From assembly GCA_013152715.1 (NCBI GenBank), contig JAADFU010000048.1, forward strand, positions 1-33,474: a DNA stretch of 33,474 nt, read 5' to 3'. The position numbers were made by a program, and so were the translations under genes. Below, one piece after another: positions 22,258 through 31,152 of the stretch (its first letter is position 1; each line of letters opens with the position of its first letter). The DNA is from Calditrichota bacterium. Its GTDB lineage: Bacteria > Zhuqueibacterota > Zhuqueibacteria > Thermofontimicrobiales > Thermofontimicrobiaceae. The notes beneath the pieces were generated by a model. It was given only the letters and a program-made list of their open reading frames with translations, was not told where the DNA came from and did not search any database.

Positions 22258-25200
22258 ATGAAGCGTCTGGCATGGGTGACATTTTTGTTCTTCATTTTGG
22301 CAGGAAGTATTTTTGCCGGTGGGAAGAAAAATATTCTTTTCTCAGACAATTTTCAGAGTTACCAGAACGGTTCGCCCGGCGCGCCAGATTGGCACATCAC
22401 AAAAGGGGACTGGCACGTCGAGAATGGAAAATTTTTTCAGACGAGTTCGGACTACGATTGCGGCGCGCTGCTGGATTTTTATTTGAACGAATCCTTTGAG
22501 TTGTCCTTCAAATTCCGCGTCATTAGCGGAACTCCCGGAGCGGGATTCTTTTTCCACAGCCGCGACTTGAATGCGACGAAATTTTCGCACATGTGTCGTT
22601 TCGAATCGGAGACGACAATGCTGGTGGGCAGGTTTGTGAACGGCGAATATGAGAGTACGCACAATGTCATTTTGAAAAAACAAAATTTTTCTCGTTGGCA
22701 CAAAATACGTCTGCTCGTTAATCAGGAAAAATCAACTTTCTCTATTTTTCTGGATGATTCTCCGCTTGCTTCCGATGAGCCGCTGTCTTTCACCGGCGGA
22801 TTTTGCGGCTTGCAATCTTCTGGCGGAGAAATAGCATTTGACGATGTGCAACTTAAAATCTTGCCCATGAAAAAGAAAATTCATAATTTGAGTTGGATCG
22901 ATCGTTTTGTTCTGGCGGAAGGAAAAAAGATTGTTTTTCCTCGAACGGCGCAGGGCATTGTGGACAAGATTGATTTTAGCGGCAAAGTTTTGCAGACCAT
23001 CGGCGCGCCGGAAAAAATGCGTGGTCAATTGAACAAACCTACCAGCATTGCCATGTTCGCTAACGGTGATTTTGTTGTCAGTGACTCGGCTGCCGGAAAA
23101 ATTCATATTTTCAGTCGCCAAGGAAAATGGCTGCGCATGACCGGCGGGGCAGATAAATTAGCGGCTGCCGGAGATGTGACTGTCGATGACGAGCGTCGTA
23201 TTTACGTCATTGATCGCAAAGAAGCGCAGGTGTTCGTTTTTGATGAAAATTTGAAAAAAATGACAGATTTTGGCAAAGGTAGATTGGAAAATCCCGCAGC
23301 GATTGATGTGCGGGACGACTCAATTTTTGTCCTCAACAATGGGACTCATCGGGTGGAAATTTTTAGATGGAATTCAGAGAAAATTGAAAATCTCGGAAAT
23401 TTTTCTTTTCATGCCGGCATCGGGAAAGATATTCTGGTAGACAAAAAATTCATTTACGTTACCGCTGATCGGGAAATTCGGCTGTTTGCACGAAACGGAA
23501 AATTCATCAAAAATTTTCACGGAGAGCTGTTGGCTGATTTTCATCCGTCCGGCTTGGCCGCTGATCGGCATGATAAAATTTATGTCAGCGATCCCCTGCA
23601 AGGGAAGATTTTTATTTTTGATGAAGATTTATCAGAGATTTCGCCGGTGGTTGAGTTTTCGCCGAACAGGAATGCGAGCATCCGTTTTGGCTCGGGGAAA
23701 AAACAGAAAGCTGGGATTCGCGTCACCCAAAATGACTCCGTCATTTTTCAGAAAATAGGCAATGAAGAAATAGAGCACAGATTCGTTTTGGCAAATTTGC
23801 CGACATCAACGGTTTACCATTTTTCCATTTCCCCAACCTATCCTCAAATTCCGAAAGCGAAAAAATGGTCAAAACCGTTCGTTTTCATCACGCCGCCGGA
23901 TTCCGGGAAAAAGCATTTCTGGCGCATTCCCATGGTGACGATCATTTTCACCAATGTTTTGGATACGGCAAAATGGAAGACGGATTTTCCGCCGTTACCG
24001 GATTTGTCGGAAAATGAAATAAACCGCATTAAAGCGCAAATAAATGACGGCGTCAAATTTTATTGGATGAATTCGGGCATGAATTTGTGGCTCGACAACA
24101 AATTTATTGTGGTGAAGAAGCACTATTTTCGTCATCAACTTTTTGGCAGCGAATGGTGGTACCCGCCGCGCGAGGAAATGGTCGAGCAGGCGATCGAGGA
24201 CGCTGGCTACAAAGTAGAGCAATTTAAATCGGTGTTGTATCTGGCGTGCGTGCGCGATTTTGATGAGGAAAAAGGTGAGTATTTTCTTCGCGGTCGAGGT
24301 GGTGGCTTTACCTCTGGCTTGAGCGCGAACGGAAAATTTGGTCTTTCTTACTGGGAAGTCACTCATGCCAATCATTTTTCCGGAAATAACTGGCTGATGG
24401 CGCATGAGTTTCACCATCAACTGGACGAACTTTTTCTGCTCAGCGGCTATCCCGAGTACTGGTTCAATCATTTCTCTCCGACAATTGGGACGGCGGCTCA
24501 TTTCGGCGAGCATTTTGACGGCAATGCCTGGATTTTGAGAAATTGGGACCAGGCAAAATGGTTTGACTTGAAATACGGCGAGATGGTTTTCGCTGACGAC
24601 AAAGACATGGACGGCATTCCCGACAATGATCCGCGCGTTCCGGTCGATGAAAAGAGGCTGGGAACAAGTCCGCTGTTCCGGGATTACGACCACGACGGCG
24701 TGGCTGATGGCGATGAAATTAAATTTTCCAACTGGATCGTCGAAGGTTGCGGCGAAACCTACGGCGGCGCTGCCGTTTTTCCTGATTTGCTCAGTCCTGA
24801 CACTGATCGCGATGGCATCGGCGACGCTGATGATCCTTATCCGCTGTATCCGTTCCCGCCGAGAATATTTTATGTGGACTCAACATTTTCCGCTGACAAC
24901 TTAGCCGCAAAATTTTTATTTGCCCGACTGACAGACAAACGAATTCACGCCGAAGTCTTCGCTGCCTGGGACAGTTCGGCGGTAACATTTTTTTTCAAGA
25001 CAGACCGCCTGGCTCCGGTCAAACTGATGCTCGACAGCGACGCTGACGGCTGGTTTTTGGGCAGAGACAATTTGCGTTTTTATCTCACGCCGGAAAATGA
25101 CTCGACGCTGACCGCGAAAATTGAAGTTGTAAATTGCTCGCGGCCGGATCGCTGGCCTTTTCACGATACCGAGTTGGCGAAAAAAGTGAAATTTGAGCAT

Positions 25201-25404
25201 GAAATCCAACTCCTGGATAACAGCTATCTCATTTTTTTGAAAATTTATAAGAATGAATTTTTAGGACTGGCGTTGAAAAAAGGCGAGGAAATTGGCGTGA
25301 ACATCGGCTTTAAAGTGATGATGGACGAAAAGGGACATCAGCGCTACGTAACAATTTTTGAGCCGAATCGGTTTTTTGATGTGGAATTGAAAAACTTGCC
25401 TTGA
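22258..25404 (+). CDS. Large secreted protein: laminin-like lectin fold, beta-propeller, HEFHH metal site, calcium repeats
   Basis: A 1048-residue exported protein. Order: signal peptide (1-21, AGSIFAG); a concanavalin-like domain about 24-203 (3-keto-disaccharide-hydrolase/DUF1080 texture); an NHL-type beta-propeller about 235-475 (repeats like FANGDFVVSDSAAGKIHIFSR and DRHDKIYVSDPLQGKIFIFD); a fibronectin-like stretch about 480-560; a domain with the zinc-protease motif H716-E-F-H-H720 in NNWLMAHEFHHQLDEL; calcium-binding thrombospondin-3-type repeats about 780-860 (DKDMDGIPDNDP, DYDHDGVADGDE, DTDRDGIGDADD); and a C-terminal beta-sandwich resembling a CBM9-like sugar-binding domain. No T9SS tail is seen, so it may be periplasmic or exported by another route. 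It follows the NTF2-like lipoprotein by 15 nt. Protease activity is inferred only from HExxH. Confidence 0.82.
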   Translation: MKRLAWVTFLFFILAGSIFAGGKKNILFSDNFQSYQNGSPGAPDWHITKGDWHVENGKFFQTSSDYDCGALLDFYLNESFELSFKFRVISGTPGAGFFFHSRDLNATKFSHMCRFESETTMLVGRFVNGEYESTHNVILKKQNFSRWHKIRLLVNQEKSTFSIFLDDSPLASDEPLSFTGGFCGLQSSGGEIAFDDVQLKILPMKKKIHNLSWIDRFVLAEGKKIVFPRTAQGIVDKIDFSGKVLQTIGAPEKMRGQLNKPTSIAMFANGDFVVSDSAAGKIHIFSRQGKWLRMTGGADKLAAAGDVTVDDERRIYVIDRKEAQVFVFDENLKKMTDFGKGRLENPAAIDVRDDSIFVLNNGTHRVEIFRWNSEKIENLGNFSFHAGIGKDILVDKKFIYVTADREIRLFARNGKFIKNFHGELLADFHPSGLAADRHDKIYVSDPLQGKIFIFDEDLSEISPVVEFSPNRNASIRFGSGKKQKAGIRVTQNDSVIFQKIGNEEIEHRFVLANLPTSTVYHFSISPTYPQIPKAKKWSKPFVFITPPDSGKKHFWRIPMVTIIFTNVLDTAKWKTDFPPLPDLSENEINRIKAQINDGVKFYWMNSGMNLWLDNKFIVVKKHYFRHQLFGSEWWYPPREEMVEQAIEDAGYKVEQFKSVLYLACVRDFDEEKGEYFLRGRGGGFTSGLSANGKFGLSYWEVTHANHFSGNNWLMAHEFHHQLDELFLLSGYPEYWFNHFSPTIGTAAHFGEHFDGNAWILRNWDQAKWFDLKYGEMVFADDKDMDGIPDNDPRVPVDEKRLGTSPLFRDYDHDGVADGDEIKFSNWIVEGCGETYGGAAVFPDLLSPDTDRDGIGDADDPYPLYPFPPRIFYVDSTFSADNLAAKFLFARLTDKRIHAEVFAAWDSSAVTFFFKTDRLAPVKLMLDSDADGWFLGRDNLRFYLTPENDSTLTAKIEVVNCSRPDRWPFHDTELAKKVKFEHEIQLLDNSYLIFLKIYKNEFLGLALKKGEEIGVNIGFKVMMDEKGHQRYVTIFEPNRFFDVELKNLP

Positions 25405-25472
25405 AAAAGAAAATGGTCACATTCTGGCAAATTTTTAGCTGGTGAAAGCCAGGACGATTGAAAAATTGCGAG

Positions 25473-26147
25473 TCAAAAATTCAGCTTTTTCTTCAGCTTT
25501 TCAATGGGAAATGGCTTTCCATGCGCCGGATAAATCATTTTGACATCTCTGTCGATTAAATTTTTCCAGCTATTTTTCAACTGCTCCAGATTCTCGGCAA
25601 AAATCGGCAGACTGGGCCTGATTGTGAGCGGGTGACCATTCATCGCCATGTCGCCAACGAACGCCTCGCCCGAATCGAGTACCACGGAAACGGAGCCGGG
25701 AGAGTGCCCTGGCGTGAAAATGACTTCGCCTTCGATGCCGTATTCCTGTAGAGAAAAATTCTTTCCCCGATGAATGATGTCTGCTGAGCAGGGATCGAGG
25801 TTTAGATTTTTAGTGAGGCTTTTCAGGAATGTAGCGAAAATTTTTCCCCAACGAGTCACTGCCGGAGGCATGACAACTATTCCATTCGCGAGAAATTTTT
25901 CTTCGTTTTCGTGGACAAGAATTTTAGCTGCGGTTAAATCTTTAATTTTTTTAGCGCAGCCAATATGGTCCCAATGGCAGTGCGTGATGACGATTAATTT
26001 GATGTTGTCAGGATTCACGTGTCTTTTTTCCAGACCTTTGACGAAATTTGAAAATTTTCCCGGCATGCCGGCATCTACCAATATTTGGCTTTTTTCTCCG
26101 ATGAGATAGCAATTATCAACGCCGACTTTGATGGTTTGAATTTTCAT
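25473..26147 (-). CDS. Metallo-beta-lactamase-fold hydrolase
   Basis: A 224-residue MBL-fold enzyme. I chose the ATG at 26147 (GGA 7 nt upstream) over an in-frame TTG 12 nt earlier. Metal-binding residues: H56-x-H58-x-D60-H61 (ITHCHWDH), then FTPGHSPGSVSVV and a late AHG. This two-metal hydrolase family includes glyoxalase II-like and lactonase-like enzymes. The substrate is not evident and no signal peptide is present. It is 93 nt downstream of the flavodiiron protein gene on the same strand, so the two may be read together. It converges with the HEFHH protein gene; the 68-nt gap contains a CTGG/CCAG inverted repeat but no clear terminator. Confidence 0.88.
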   Translation of the reverse strand: MKIQTIKVGVDNCYLIGEKSQILVDAGMPGKFSNFVKGLEKRHVNPDNIKLIVITHCHWDHIGCAKKIKDLTAAKILVHENEEKFLANGIVVMPPAVTRWGKIFATFLKSLTKNLNLDPCSADIIHRGKNFSLQEYGIEGEVIFTPGHSPGSVSVVLDSGEAFVGDMAMNGHPLTIRPSLPIFAENLEQLKNSWKNLIDRDVKMIYPAHGKPFPIEKLKKKLNF

Positions 26148-26240
26148 CTTTTGATCCAATCTGCAAAATAAAAATCCGCCGCCTCAATTGGGCTTCGAAA
26201 AAAAACTTGAAACGACGGAAAGAATGAGATTCCGAATGTT

Positions 26241-27419
26241 TTATTGCCAACCAAGCTCTTTGTGTTTATCGGCGATGGTTTGCGCCAATTTCTCCAGCGC
26301 TTGAAAATCCTCTTGTTTGGGCATACCTTTCACAAGCACGGGATCGATGACTTCGACTTTCAGATTGAAAATCATGTTTGCCAATGTCTCCACTGTTTTC
26401 CCGCCCCAGCCGTAAGAGCCAATGATAGAAATAAATTTGGCTTTGGGACGCAGAGCATTTGCCAGAAAAGTGGCATAAGCGGCAAGGGGATGTGGCCCTA
26501 CCAAAACTGTCGGTGTGCCCACGACAATTGTGCCAGCGTCGACGAGCGCAATTGCTAATTTCCCGATATCTGTCACAGCAAGATTGAATTTTTCCACAGT
26601 GACGCCTTTTTCCACCAGTGAAGACGTTAAAAAATCGACCATTTGTCTGGTGCTATCGTGCATGGAAATGAAGGGCAGAACTACAACATTTTTCGGAGTC
26701 TCGTCAACCCATTCTTTGTGGGCTTCAATGATTGTCGATGGATTCGAGTAAATAGGACCGTGGCTCGGAGCAATCATTGCCAGTTCACGGGTGGTAACTT
26801 TTTCAATATTTTTTTTGATGATATTTCGGAACGGCATCATAATTTCGGCGAAATAGCGTTTTGCCGCTTCGCAGACCTTGGCTTGGTCGGTTACAAAAAG
26901 GTCGGTGGTAGCAATGTGAGAACCGAAGAAGTCGCAACTAAATAGAATCTTGTCTTCTTTCAGGTAAGCAACCATTGTCTCAGGCCAATGAACCCAGGGC
27001 GTATGAATGAACTCAAGAGTTTTGTCGCCCAGAGAAATTGTTTCTCCGTTTTCGACAGTGATGAAAAATTCTTCTGCGACATGGAGATGGTTCATGAGCA
27101 TGCCCTTTGCTTTGGAGCTACAGATGAGTTTTGCATTCGGGTACTTGGCGAGCACCTGCGGAATCGTTCCCGAGTGATCCTGTTCCGAATGGAGCGACAC
27201 AACGTAATCGATTTTGTCAATTTCTTCGAGCTGCTGAAATAATTCGTCCGCCATTGCCGGATCCACCGTGTCGATCAATGCCGTTTTTTCGCTTCCTTGA
27301 ATCAGATAGGCATTATAGCTTGTCCCATCCGGCAGCGGAATGAGAGAATCGAACAGCCGTCTGTCCCAATCAACAGCACCCATCCAGTAAATTCTGTCTT
27401 TTATTTTTCTCGCTTTCAT
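26241..27419 (-). CDS. FprA-type flavodiiron protein (A-type flavoprotein)
   Basis: A cytoplasmic flavodiiron protein of 392 residues, close to the usual ~400. The N-terminal MBL-like domain (1-245) has the full di-iron ligand set: H77-x-E79-x-D81 (SLHSEQDHSG), H144 (WVHWPETM), D163 (FSCDFFGSH) and H220 (APSHGPIY). The C-terminal flavodoxin domain (about 250-392) contains the FMN loop (SMHDSTRQM). These proteins reduce O2 to water or NO to N2O with electrons from rubredoxin or similar carriers, protecting anaerobes. No rubredoxin or NADH oxidoreductase domain is fused or adjacent. TTAGGAG lies just upstream of the ATG. A consensus promoter at 27594-27622 gives a long (about 165-nt) leader. 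Confidence 0.94.
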   Translation of the reverse strand: MKARKIKDRIYWMGAVDWDRRLFDSLIPLPDGTSYNAYLIQGSEKTALIDTVDPAMADELFQQLEEIDKIDYVVSLHSEQDHSGTIPQVLAKYPNAKLICSSKAKGMLMNHLHVAEEFFITVENGETISLGDKTLEFIHTPWVHWPETMVAYLKEDKILFSCDFFGSHIATTDLFVTDQAKVCEAAKRYFAEIMMPFRNIIKKNIEKVTTRELAMIAPSHGPIYSNPSTIIEAHKEWVDETPKNVVVLPFISMHDSTRQMVDFLTSSLVEKGVTVEKFNLAVTDIGKLAIALVDAGTIVVGTPTVLVGPHPLAAYATFLANALRPKAKFISIIGSYGWGGKTVETLANMIFNLKVEVIDPVLVKGMPKQEDFQALEKLAQTIADKHKELGWQ

Positions 27420-27593
27420 AGCTTCTCCTAATATATTGTTATTTTATAAAATAATTACAAAAATATTGCTGCTATTGTTTTATTTTGCTGGCAAACTAAT
27501 TGTTCTGGTAGAAAATGCAAAGATTTAATCTGAAAATTTGGCATCAGTTGAATGAATATTTCTAAAAAGCAGAAAGAATGAATTTCGCAACTG

Positions 27594-27622
27594 AATATAA
27601 CGGAATACTCGTACAATGTCAA
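27594..27622 (-). promoter_or_regulatory. Consensus sigma70-type promoter of the flavodiiron protein gene
   Basis: Leftward TTGACA (27622-27617), a 17-nt spacer and TATATT (27599-27594). The leader from about 27587 to 27419 is AT-rich with no conserved riboswitch that I can name. The rest of 27420-27662 shows no gene. Confidence 0.75.
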
Positions 27623-27662
27623 GAAAAAAACAACAAAGAATCGGTTAGGACAAAATTCAATT

Positions 27663-28472
27663 TTATCCCAGCGCCACGTCGAGCATCATCATCACGGCGA
27701 AACCGACCATTGTGCCAATAGTGGCGACGTGGGTGTTTTTTGCCAATTGCGACTCCGGAATCAGTTCTTCAACGACGACATAAATCATGGCTCCGGCAGC
27801 GAACGCCAGCGCATAAGGCAGAATTGGTTTGACGAAAAGCACTGTTGCCGCGCCAATGACGCCGGCGACTGGCTCCACGAAACCGGAGAGCTGACCGTAC
27901 CAGAAGGCTTTCAGACGCCCCATTCCTTCACGGCGCAGTGGCACAGAGACAGCGGTTCCTTCGGGGAAATTCTGGATGCCAATTCCAATGGCGAGAGCAA
28001 TGGCGCCAGCGAGCGAGGCAGAGGGCAGATTTGCCCCGAGAGCACCAAAGGCGACGCCCACGGCTAAACCTTCAGGAATGTTGTGCAACGTGATCGCCAG
28101 AACCAGCAAAACGCTGCGTTTCCATTGGGTGTGAATTCCTTCCGCCTCTTCCATGGGAAAGCCAAGATGCAGATGAGGCAAGATGTGATCGACGACCCAC
28201 AGAAACGCCCCACCGAGCAAAAATCCCACAACTGCCGGAATCCAGGCCGGGAGATTTCCTTCTGCGGCCATTTCGATGGAAGGCGCCAGCAGAGACCAGT
28301 AGCTGGCAGCGATCATCACTCCGGCAGCAAAGCCGAGCATCGCGTCCAAGACTTGGCGGTTGATTGTTTTGAAAACAAAAACTAACGCAGCGCCCGCCGC
28401 AGTTACCAGCCAGGTGAAAATCGTGGCGACAAAAGCTTGCCAAATTGGATTTAATCCTTGGAACCATTCCAT
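27663..28472 (-). CDS. ZIP-family divalent metal transporter (ZupT/GufA type)
   Basis: An inner-membrane transporter of 269 residues with about 8 hydrophobic segments. The signature metal-binding helices are present: H130-N-I-P-E134-G ([20 protein letters not shown]) and N168-F-P-E171-G ([16 protein letters not shown]). A His-rich loop before them ([11 protein letters not shown], about residues 95-105) fits the variable metal-sensing loop of ZIP proteins. These proteins import Zn2+, with possible Fe2+ or Mn2+. It has its own promoter and sits upstream of the flavodiiron gene on the same strand, separated by a 243-nt gap that contains that gene's promoter, so the two are separate units. Metal specificity is not determined. 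Confidence 0.92.
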   Translation of the reverse strand: MEWFQGLNPIWQAFVATIFTWLVTAAGAALVFVFKTINRQVLDAMLGFAAGVMIAASYWSLLAPSIEMAAEGNLPAWIPAVVGFLLGGAFLWVVDHILPHLHLGFPMEEAEGIHTQWKRSVLLVLAITLHNIPEGLAVGVAFGALGANLPSASLAGAIALAIGIGIQNFPEGTAVSVPLRREGMGRLKAFWYGQLSGFVEPVAGVIGAATVLFVKPILPYALAFAAGAMIYVVVEELIPESQLAKNTHVATIGTMVGFAVMMMLDVALG

Positions 28473-28507
28473 TTGTTGTTTTTCCTTTGCGATATTTTTT
28501 TTGTTTT

Positions 28508-28536
28508 AATAAACCAAAATTGATTGAAAAAGTCAA
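28508..28536 (-). promoter_or_regulatory. Sigma70-type promoter of the ZIP transporter gene
   Basis: Leftward TTGACT (28536-28531), a 17-nt spacer and TTTATT (28513-28508), followed by AAAGGA before the ATG. I do not recognise a Zur-type operator. Confidence 0.55.
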
Positions 28537-28585
28537 GTGAAATATCAATTTCAACTCATTTTTCATCAAAGAATTCAAAAAAGTG

Positions 28586-28614
28586 TTGTATTAAAAAGGA
28601 AAATTTTGTACAAT
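28586..28614 (+). promoter_or_regulatory. Sigma70-type promoter of the GH127 gene
   Basis: TTGTAT (28586-28591), a 17-nt spacer and TACAAT (28609-28614), with initiation about 30 nt upstream of the ATG. The ribosome site AAAGGTGG precedes the start. No GAAACGTTTC-like LacI operator is seen here. Confidence 0.6.
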
Positions 28615-28651
28615 AATTCAAAACGACTCCTGAAAATTCAAAGGTGGAATT

Positions 28652-30619
28652 ATGGAAAAATATTTTCTTGTTTTCGGCATCTTATTCTTTCTGTTTTCCT
28701 GCTCCAAAAATGTGCGTCGGGATTATCCCATCCGACCGGTAGCTTTCACTGACGTCAAACTAACTGACAACTTTTGGGCGCCGCGGCTGGAGACCAATCG
28801 CACGGTAACTGTTCCCTATGATTTTCGCAAATGCGAAGAGACCGGGCGCATAGATAATTTTGCCAAAGCCGGCGGTTTGACGAAAGGAGATTTTGTCGGC
28901 ATCCGCTACAATGATTCCGATGTGTTCAAGGTCATCGAAGGGGCGTCATATTCATTGAGTCTGTATCCTGACGTTGAACTGGAAAAATATCTGGATGATT
29001 TGATTGCAAAAATTGCTGCGGCGCAGGAGGATGACGGCTATTTGTACACGGCGAGAACAATTAATCCTGAAAACTTGCCTCCAAGAACAGGAAAAACGCG
29101 CTGGTCATATTTGAACCACAGCCATGAACTGTACAACGTGGGGCACATGTACGAAGCGGCGGTGGCATTTTATCAGGCGACCGGAAAGAAATCGCTTTTG
29201 AACGTGGCGATCAAAAATGCCAACTTGATCGATTCCGTTTTCGGTCCGGGCAAGCGACACGATCCGCCCGGGCATCAGGAGATAGAAATAGGTCTGACGA
29301 AATTATACCGCGTCACCGGCGATGAGCGTTATTTGAAATTGGCAAAATTTTTTCTCGATCAGCGCGGCTACGAGCGAGGCCGGAAATTGTACACTGATTT
29401 ATTTACTGCGGAATACACGCAAGACCACAAACCGGTTGTGGAACAGGACGAGGCTGTCGGGCACGCCGTACGCGCGGGTTACATGTATTCAGCGATGGCG
29501 GATGTGGCAGCGCTGACTGGCGACAGAAGTTATTTAAATGCAATTGACAAAATTTGGGAAAATGTCGTTTCAAAAAAAATGTACATCACCGGCGGAATCG
29601 GCGCCCGATCTGACGGCGAGGCTTTTGGCGACAATTACGAACTGCCCAATCGCACCGCTTATAACGAAACCTGCGCTGCTATCGCCAACATGATGTGGAA
29701 TCACCGTATGTTCCTGCTGCACGGCGACGCTAAATATATCGACGTGCTGGAGCGAACGTTGTACAACGGATTTATCTCTGGGGTCAGTCTCAGCGGGAAG
29801 AAATTTTTTTACCCCAATCCGCTGGAATCATGCGGCGATCATCAGCGCAGTCCCTGGTTTGATTGTTCCTGTTGTCCCACGAATGTCGTTCGATTTTTGC
29901 CGTCATTGCCGGGATATGTTTATGCCGAAGACAATAATGCTATTTACGTGAACCTATTCATTCAAGGAAAAGCAAAAATTGAACATCGGGGACAGGAAAT
30001 TGAGTTAGAGCAAAAAACGAATTATCCCTGGGAAGGTAAAATCGTTCTTCAGATTTTTCCTGAAGAATCAACAGAATTTTCTCTGAAAATTCGCATCCCT
30101 GGTTGGGCGCAAAATAGTCCTGTTCCGAGCGATTTGTATCGTTACTTGGCAAATATCAATAAAAAGCCGCCTTTACTGCTGAATGGCGAAGAAATTATTT
30201 ACCAGATCGACAAAGGATACGCCACGATTAACCGGAAGTGGCAAGCTGCGGATAGTGTTGAATTAATTCTGCCGATGAAAATTCGTAAGGTTGTGGCGCA
30301 CGAAAGGGTGGCCGAAGATCGCGGAAAAATGTCACTTGAGCGGGGGCCAATCGTTTTTTGCGCCGAAGGAGTCGATAATGACGGTCATGTTTTGAACCTC
30401 GTTTTGCCGAAAGAGGTGCATTTAACTTATCATTTCAAGCCTGATTTGCTTCACGGAATTGGCATGTTAAAGGGACAAGCCGTTACATTTTCAAAAAAAG
30501 AAAATGGATCGATTGAAAAGAAAGAACAAACTTTCACTGCAATTCCCTACTATGCCTGGGCGCATCGCGGAAAAGGGGAGATGGCAGTCTGGTTTCCGTG
30601 GGATGAGAAAGGCCATTGA
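28652..30619 (+). CDS. GH127 beta-L-arabinofuranosidase-like lipoprotein (DUF1680)
   Basis: A 655-residue lipoprotein (FSCSK, Cys17), so probably anchored in the periplasm or on the surface. It matches glycoside hydrolase family 127 along its length: an N-terminal FWAPRLETNRTVTVPYDFRKCEETGRIDNF segment and an (alpha/alpha)6 barrel with GGIGARSDGEAFGDNYELPN. The zinc/catalytic set known from HypBA1 is present: E339 and C341 (YNETCAAIANMMWNHRM) and C407-C408 (FDCSCCPTNVVRFLP). A C-terminal beta-sandwich (FSLKIRIPGWAQN) follows. Family enzymes release beta-L-arabinofuranose from plant hydroxyproline glycoproteins or pectin side chains, using a cysteine nucleophile. It is monocistronic with its own promoter. 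Exact linkage is not proven; related families act on other sugars. Confidence 0.93.
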   Translation: MEKYFLVFGILFFLFSCSKNVRRDYPIRPVAFTDVKLTDNFWAPRLETNRTVTVPYDFRKCEETGRIDNFAKAGGLTKGDFVGIRYNDSDVFKVIEGASYSLSLYPDVELEKYLDDLIAKIAAAQEDDGYLYTARTINPENLPPRTGKTRWSYLNHSHELYNVGHMYEAAVAFYQATGKKSLLNVAIKNANLIDSVFGPGKRHDPPGHQEIEIGLTKLYRVTGDERYLKLAKFFLDQRGYERGRKLYTDLFTAEYTQDHKPVVEQDEAVGHAVRAGYMYSAMADVAALTGDRSYLNAIDKIWENVVSKKMYITGGIGARSDGEAFGDNYELPNRTAYNETCAAIANMMWNHRMFLLHGDAKYIDVLERTLYNGFISGVSLSGKKFFYPNPLESCGDHQRSPWFDCSCCPTNVVRFLPSLPGYVYAEDNNAIYVNLFIQGKAKIEHRGQEIELEQKTNYPWEGKIVLQIFPEESTEFSLKIRIPGWAQNSPVPSDLYRYLANINKKPPLLLNGEEIIYQIDKGYATINRKWQAADSVELILPMKIRKVVAHERVAEDRGKMSLERGPIVFCAEGVDNDGHVLNLVLPKEVHLTYHFKPDLLHGIGMLKGQAVTFSKKENGSIEKKEQTFTAIPYYAWAHRGKGEMAVWFPWDEKGH

Positions 30620-30635
30620 TAATGTTATTTCTGAA

Positions 30636-30926
30636 TTATCTTGCAAAAGCAAAAATCTTCCTGAAAATTGAAAAGAAAGACCGAAGCGGTTGTAGCATAA
30701 GCTTGCCGTTCCTCAAAGGATACGGATGATACTCGTGATAGATTTTTTCAATTTCAAATGGGAGAAATGCCTGCTGGATTTCCCGATCAGAAAGCCGAGC
30801 TAAAATTTGCACTTGTACTGTTTCTGTCATTTGAGAGAAACGCAAGATGATGATTCTGTCATCTTTGATCACTTTTACCAGGTCTTTCACGGTGACGTGA
30901 TCTTTAAATTTGATGAATTTTTCCAT
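30636..30926 (-). CDS. Small protein of unknown function (96 residues)
   Basis: A 96-residue soluble protein with a good start: AAGGGG five bases before the ATG. It shows two helical, charged segments (VKDLVKVIKDDRIIILRFSQ, then ILARLSDREIQQAFLPFEIEKIY) and ends in a basic, aromatic tail (LRSFFSIFRKIFAFAR) that might associate with membrane. I do not recognise a family. It converges with the GH127 gene, 16 nt from its stop. Upstream lies a GTGA-N6-TCAC dyad (31032-31045). Confidence 0.6.
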   Translation of the reverse strand: MEKFIKFKDHVTVKDLVKVIKDDRIIILRFSQMTETVQVQILARLSDREIQQAFLPFEIEKIYHEYHPYPLRNGKLMLQPLRSFFSIFRKIFAFAR

Positions 30927-31031
30927 GTGTTCCCCTTGGTGCTTTTCTCGTTCAATGGTGAAAGAAAAGTGGATTTATGATTCCCCAGTGAAATTTCATT
31001 GTAAATGTAAGAATGATTTCTCAAAAAAGAA

Positions 31032-31045
31032 GTGAGTTGCATCAC
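31032..31045. promoter_or_regulatory. CRP/FNR-type dyad (GTGA-N6-TCAC)
   Basis: GTGAGTTGCATCAC has perfect half-sites at the spacing used by CRP/FNR-family regulators. It lies 106 nt upstream of the 96-residue protein gene. The flanking bases do not extend the symmetry and no regulator of this type is in the window. Confidence 0.35.
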
Positions 31046-31090
31046 GTGGAAGGGAAAAAATGAATTTTTTTTGCGGAACCTTGCCGGGGA

Positions 31091-31134
31091 AAAGTGGCGA
31101 AGATTTTGCAATTTTTGAAAAACTTCGCCACTTT
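31091..31134 (-). terminator. Inverted repeat downstream of the MFS transporter gene
   Basis: AAAGTGGCGAAG (31091-31102) and CTTCGCCACTTT (31123-31134) are perfect 12-bp arms around a 20-nt AT-rich loop. The element begins 18 nt after the transporter stop in the leftward direction and is followed there by TTTTCCCC; a T-rich run also follows on the plus strand. Termination is the simplest role. Confidence 0.6.
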
Positions 31135-31152
31135 ATTTTTCGTTCGCTAAAA

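Noticed and set aside
30887-31111. 74-codon minus-strand frame overlapping the 96-residue gene
   Set aside because: It overlaps the better-supported gene in another frame, lacks a ribosome site, and its start lies in the loop of the terminator-like inverted repeat.
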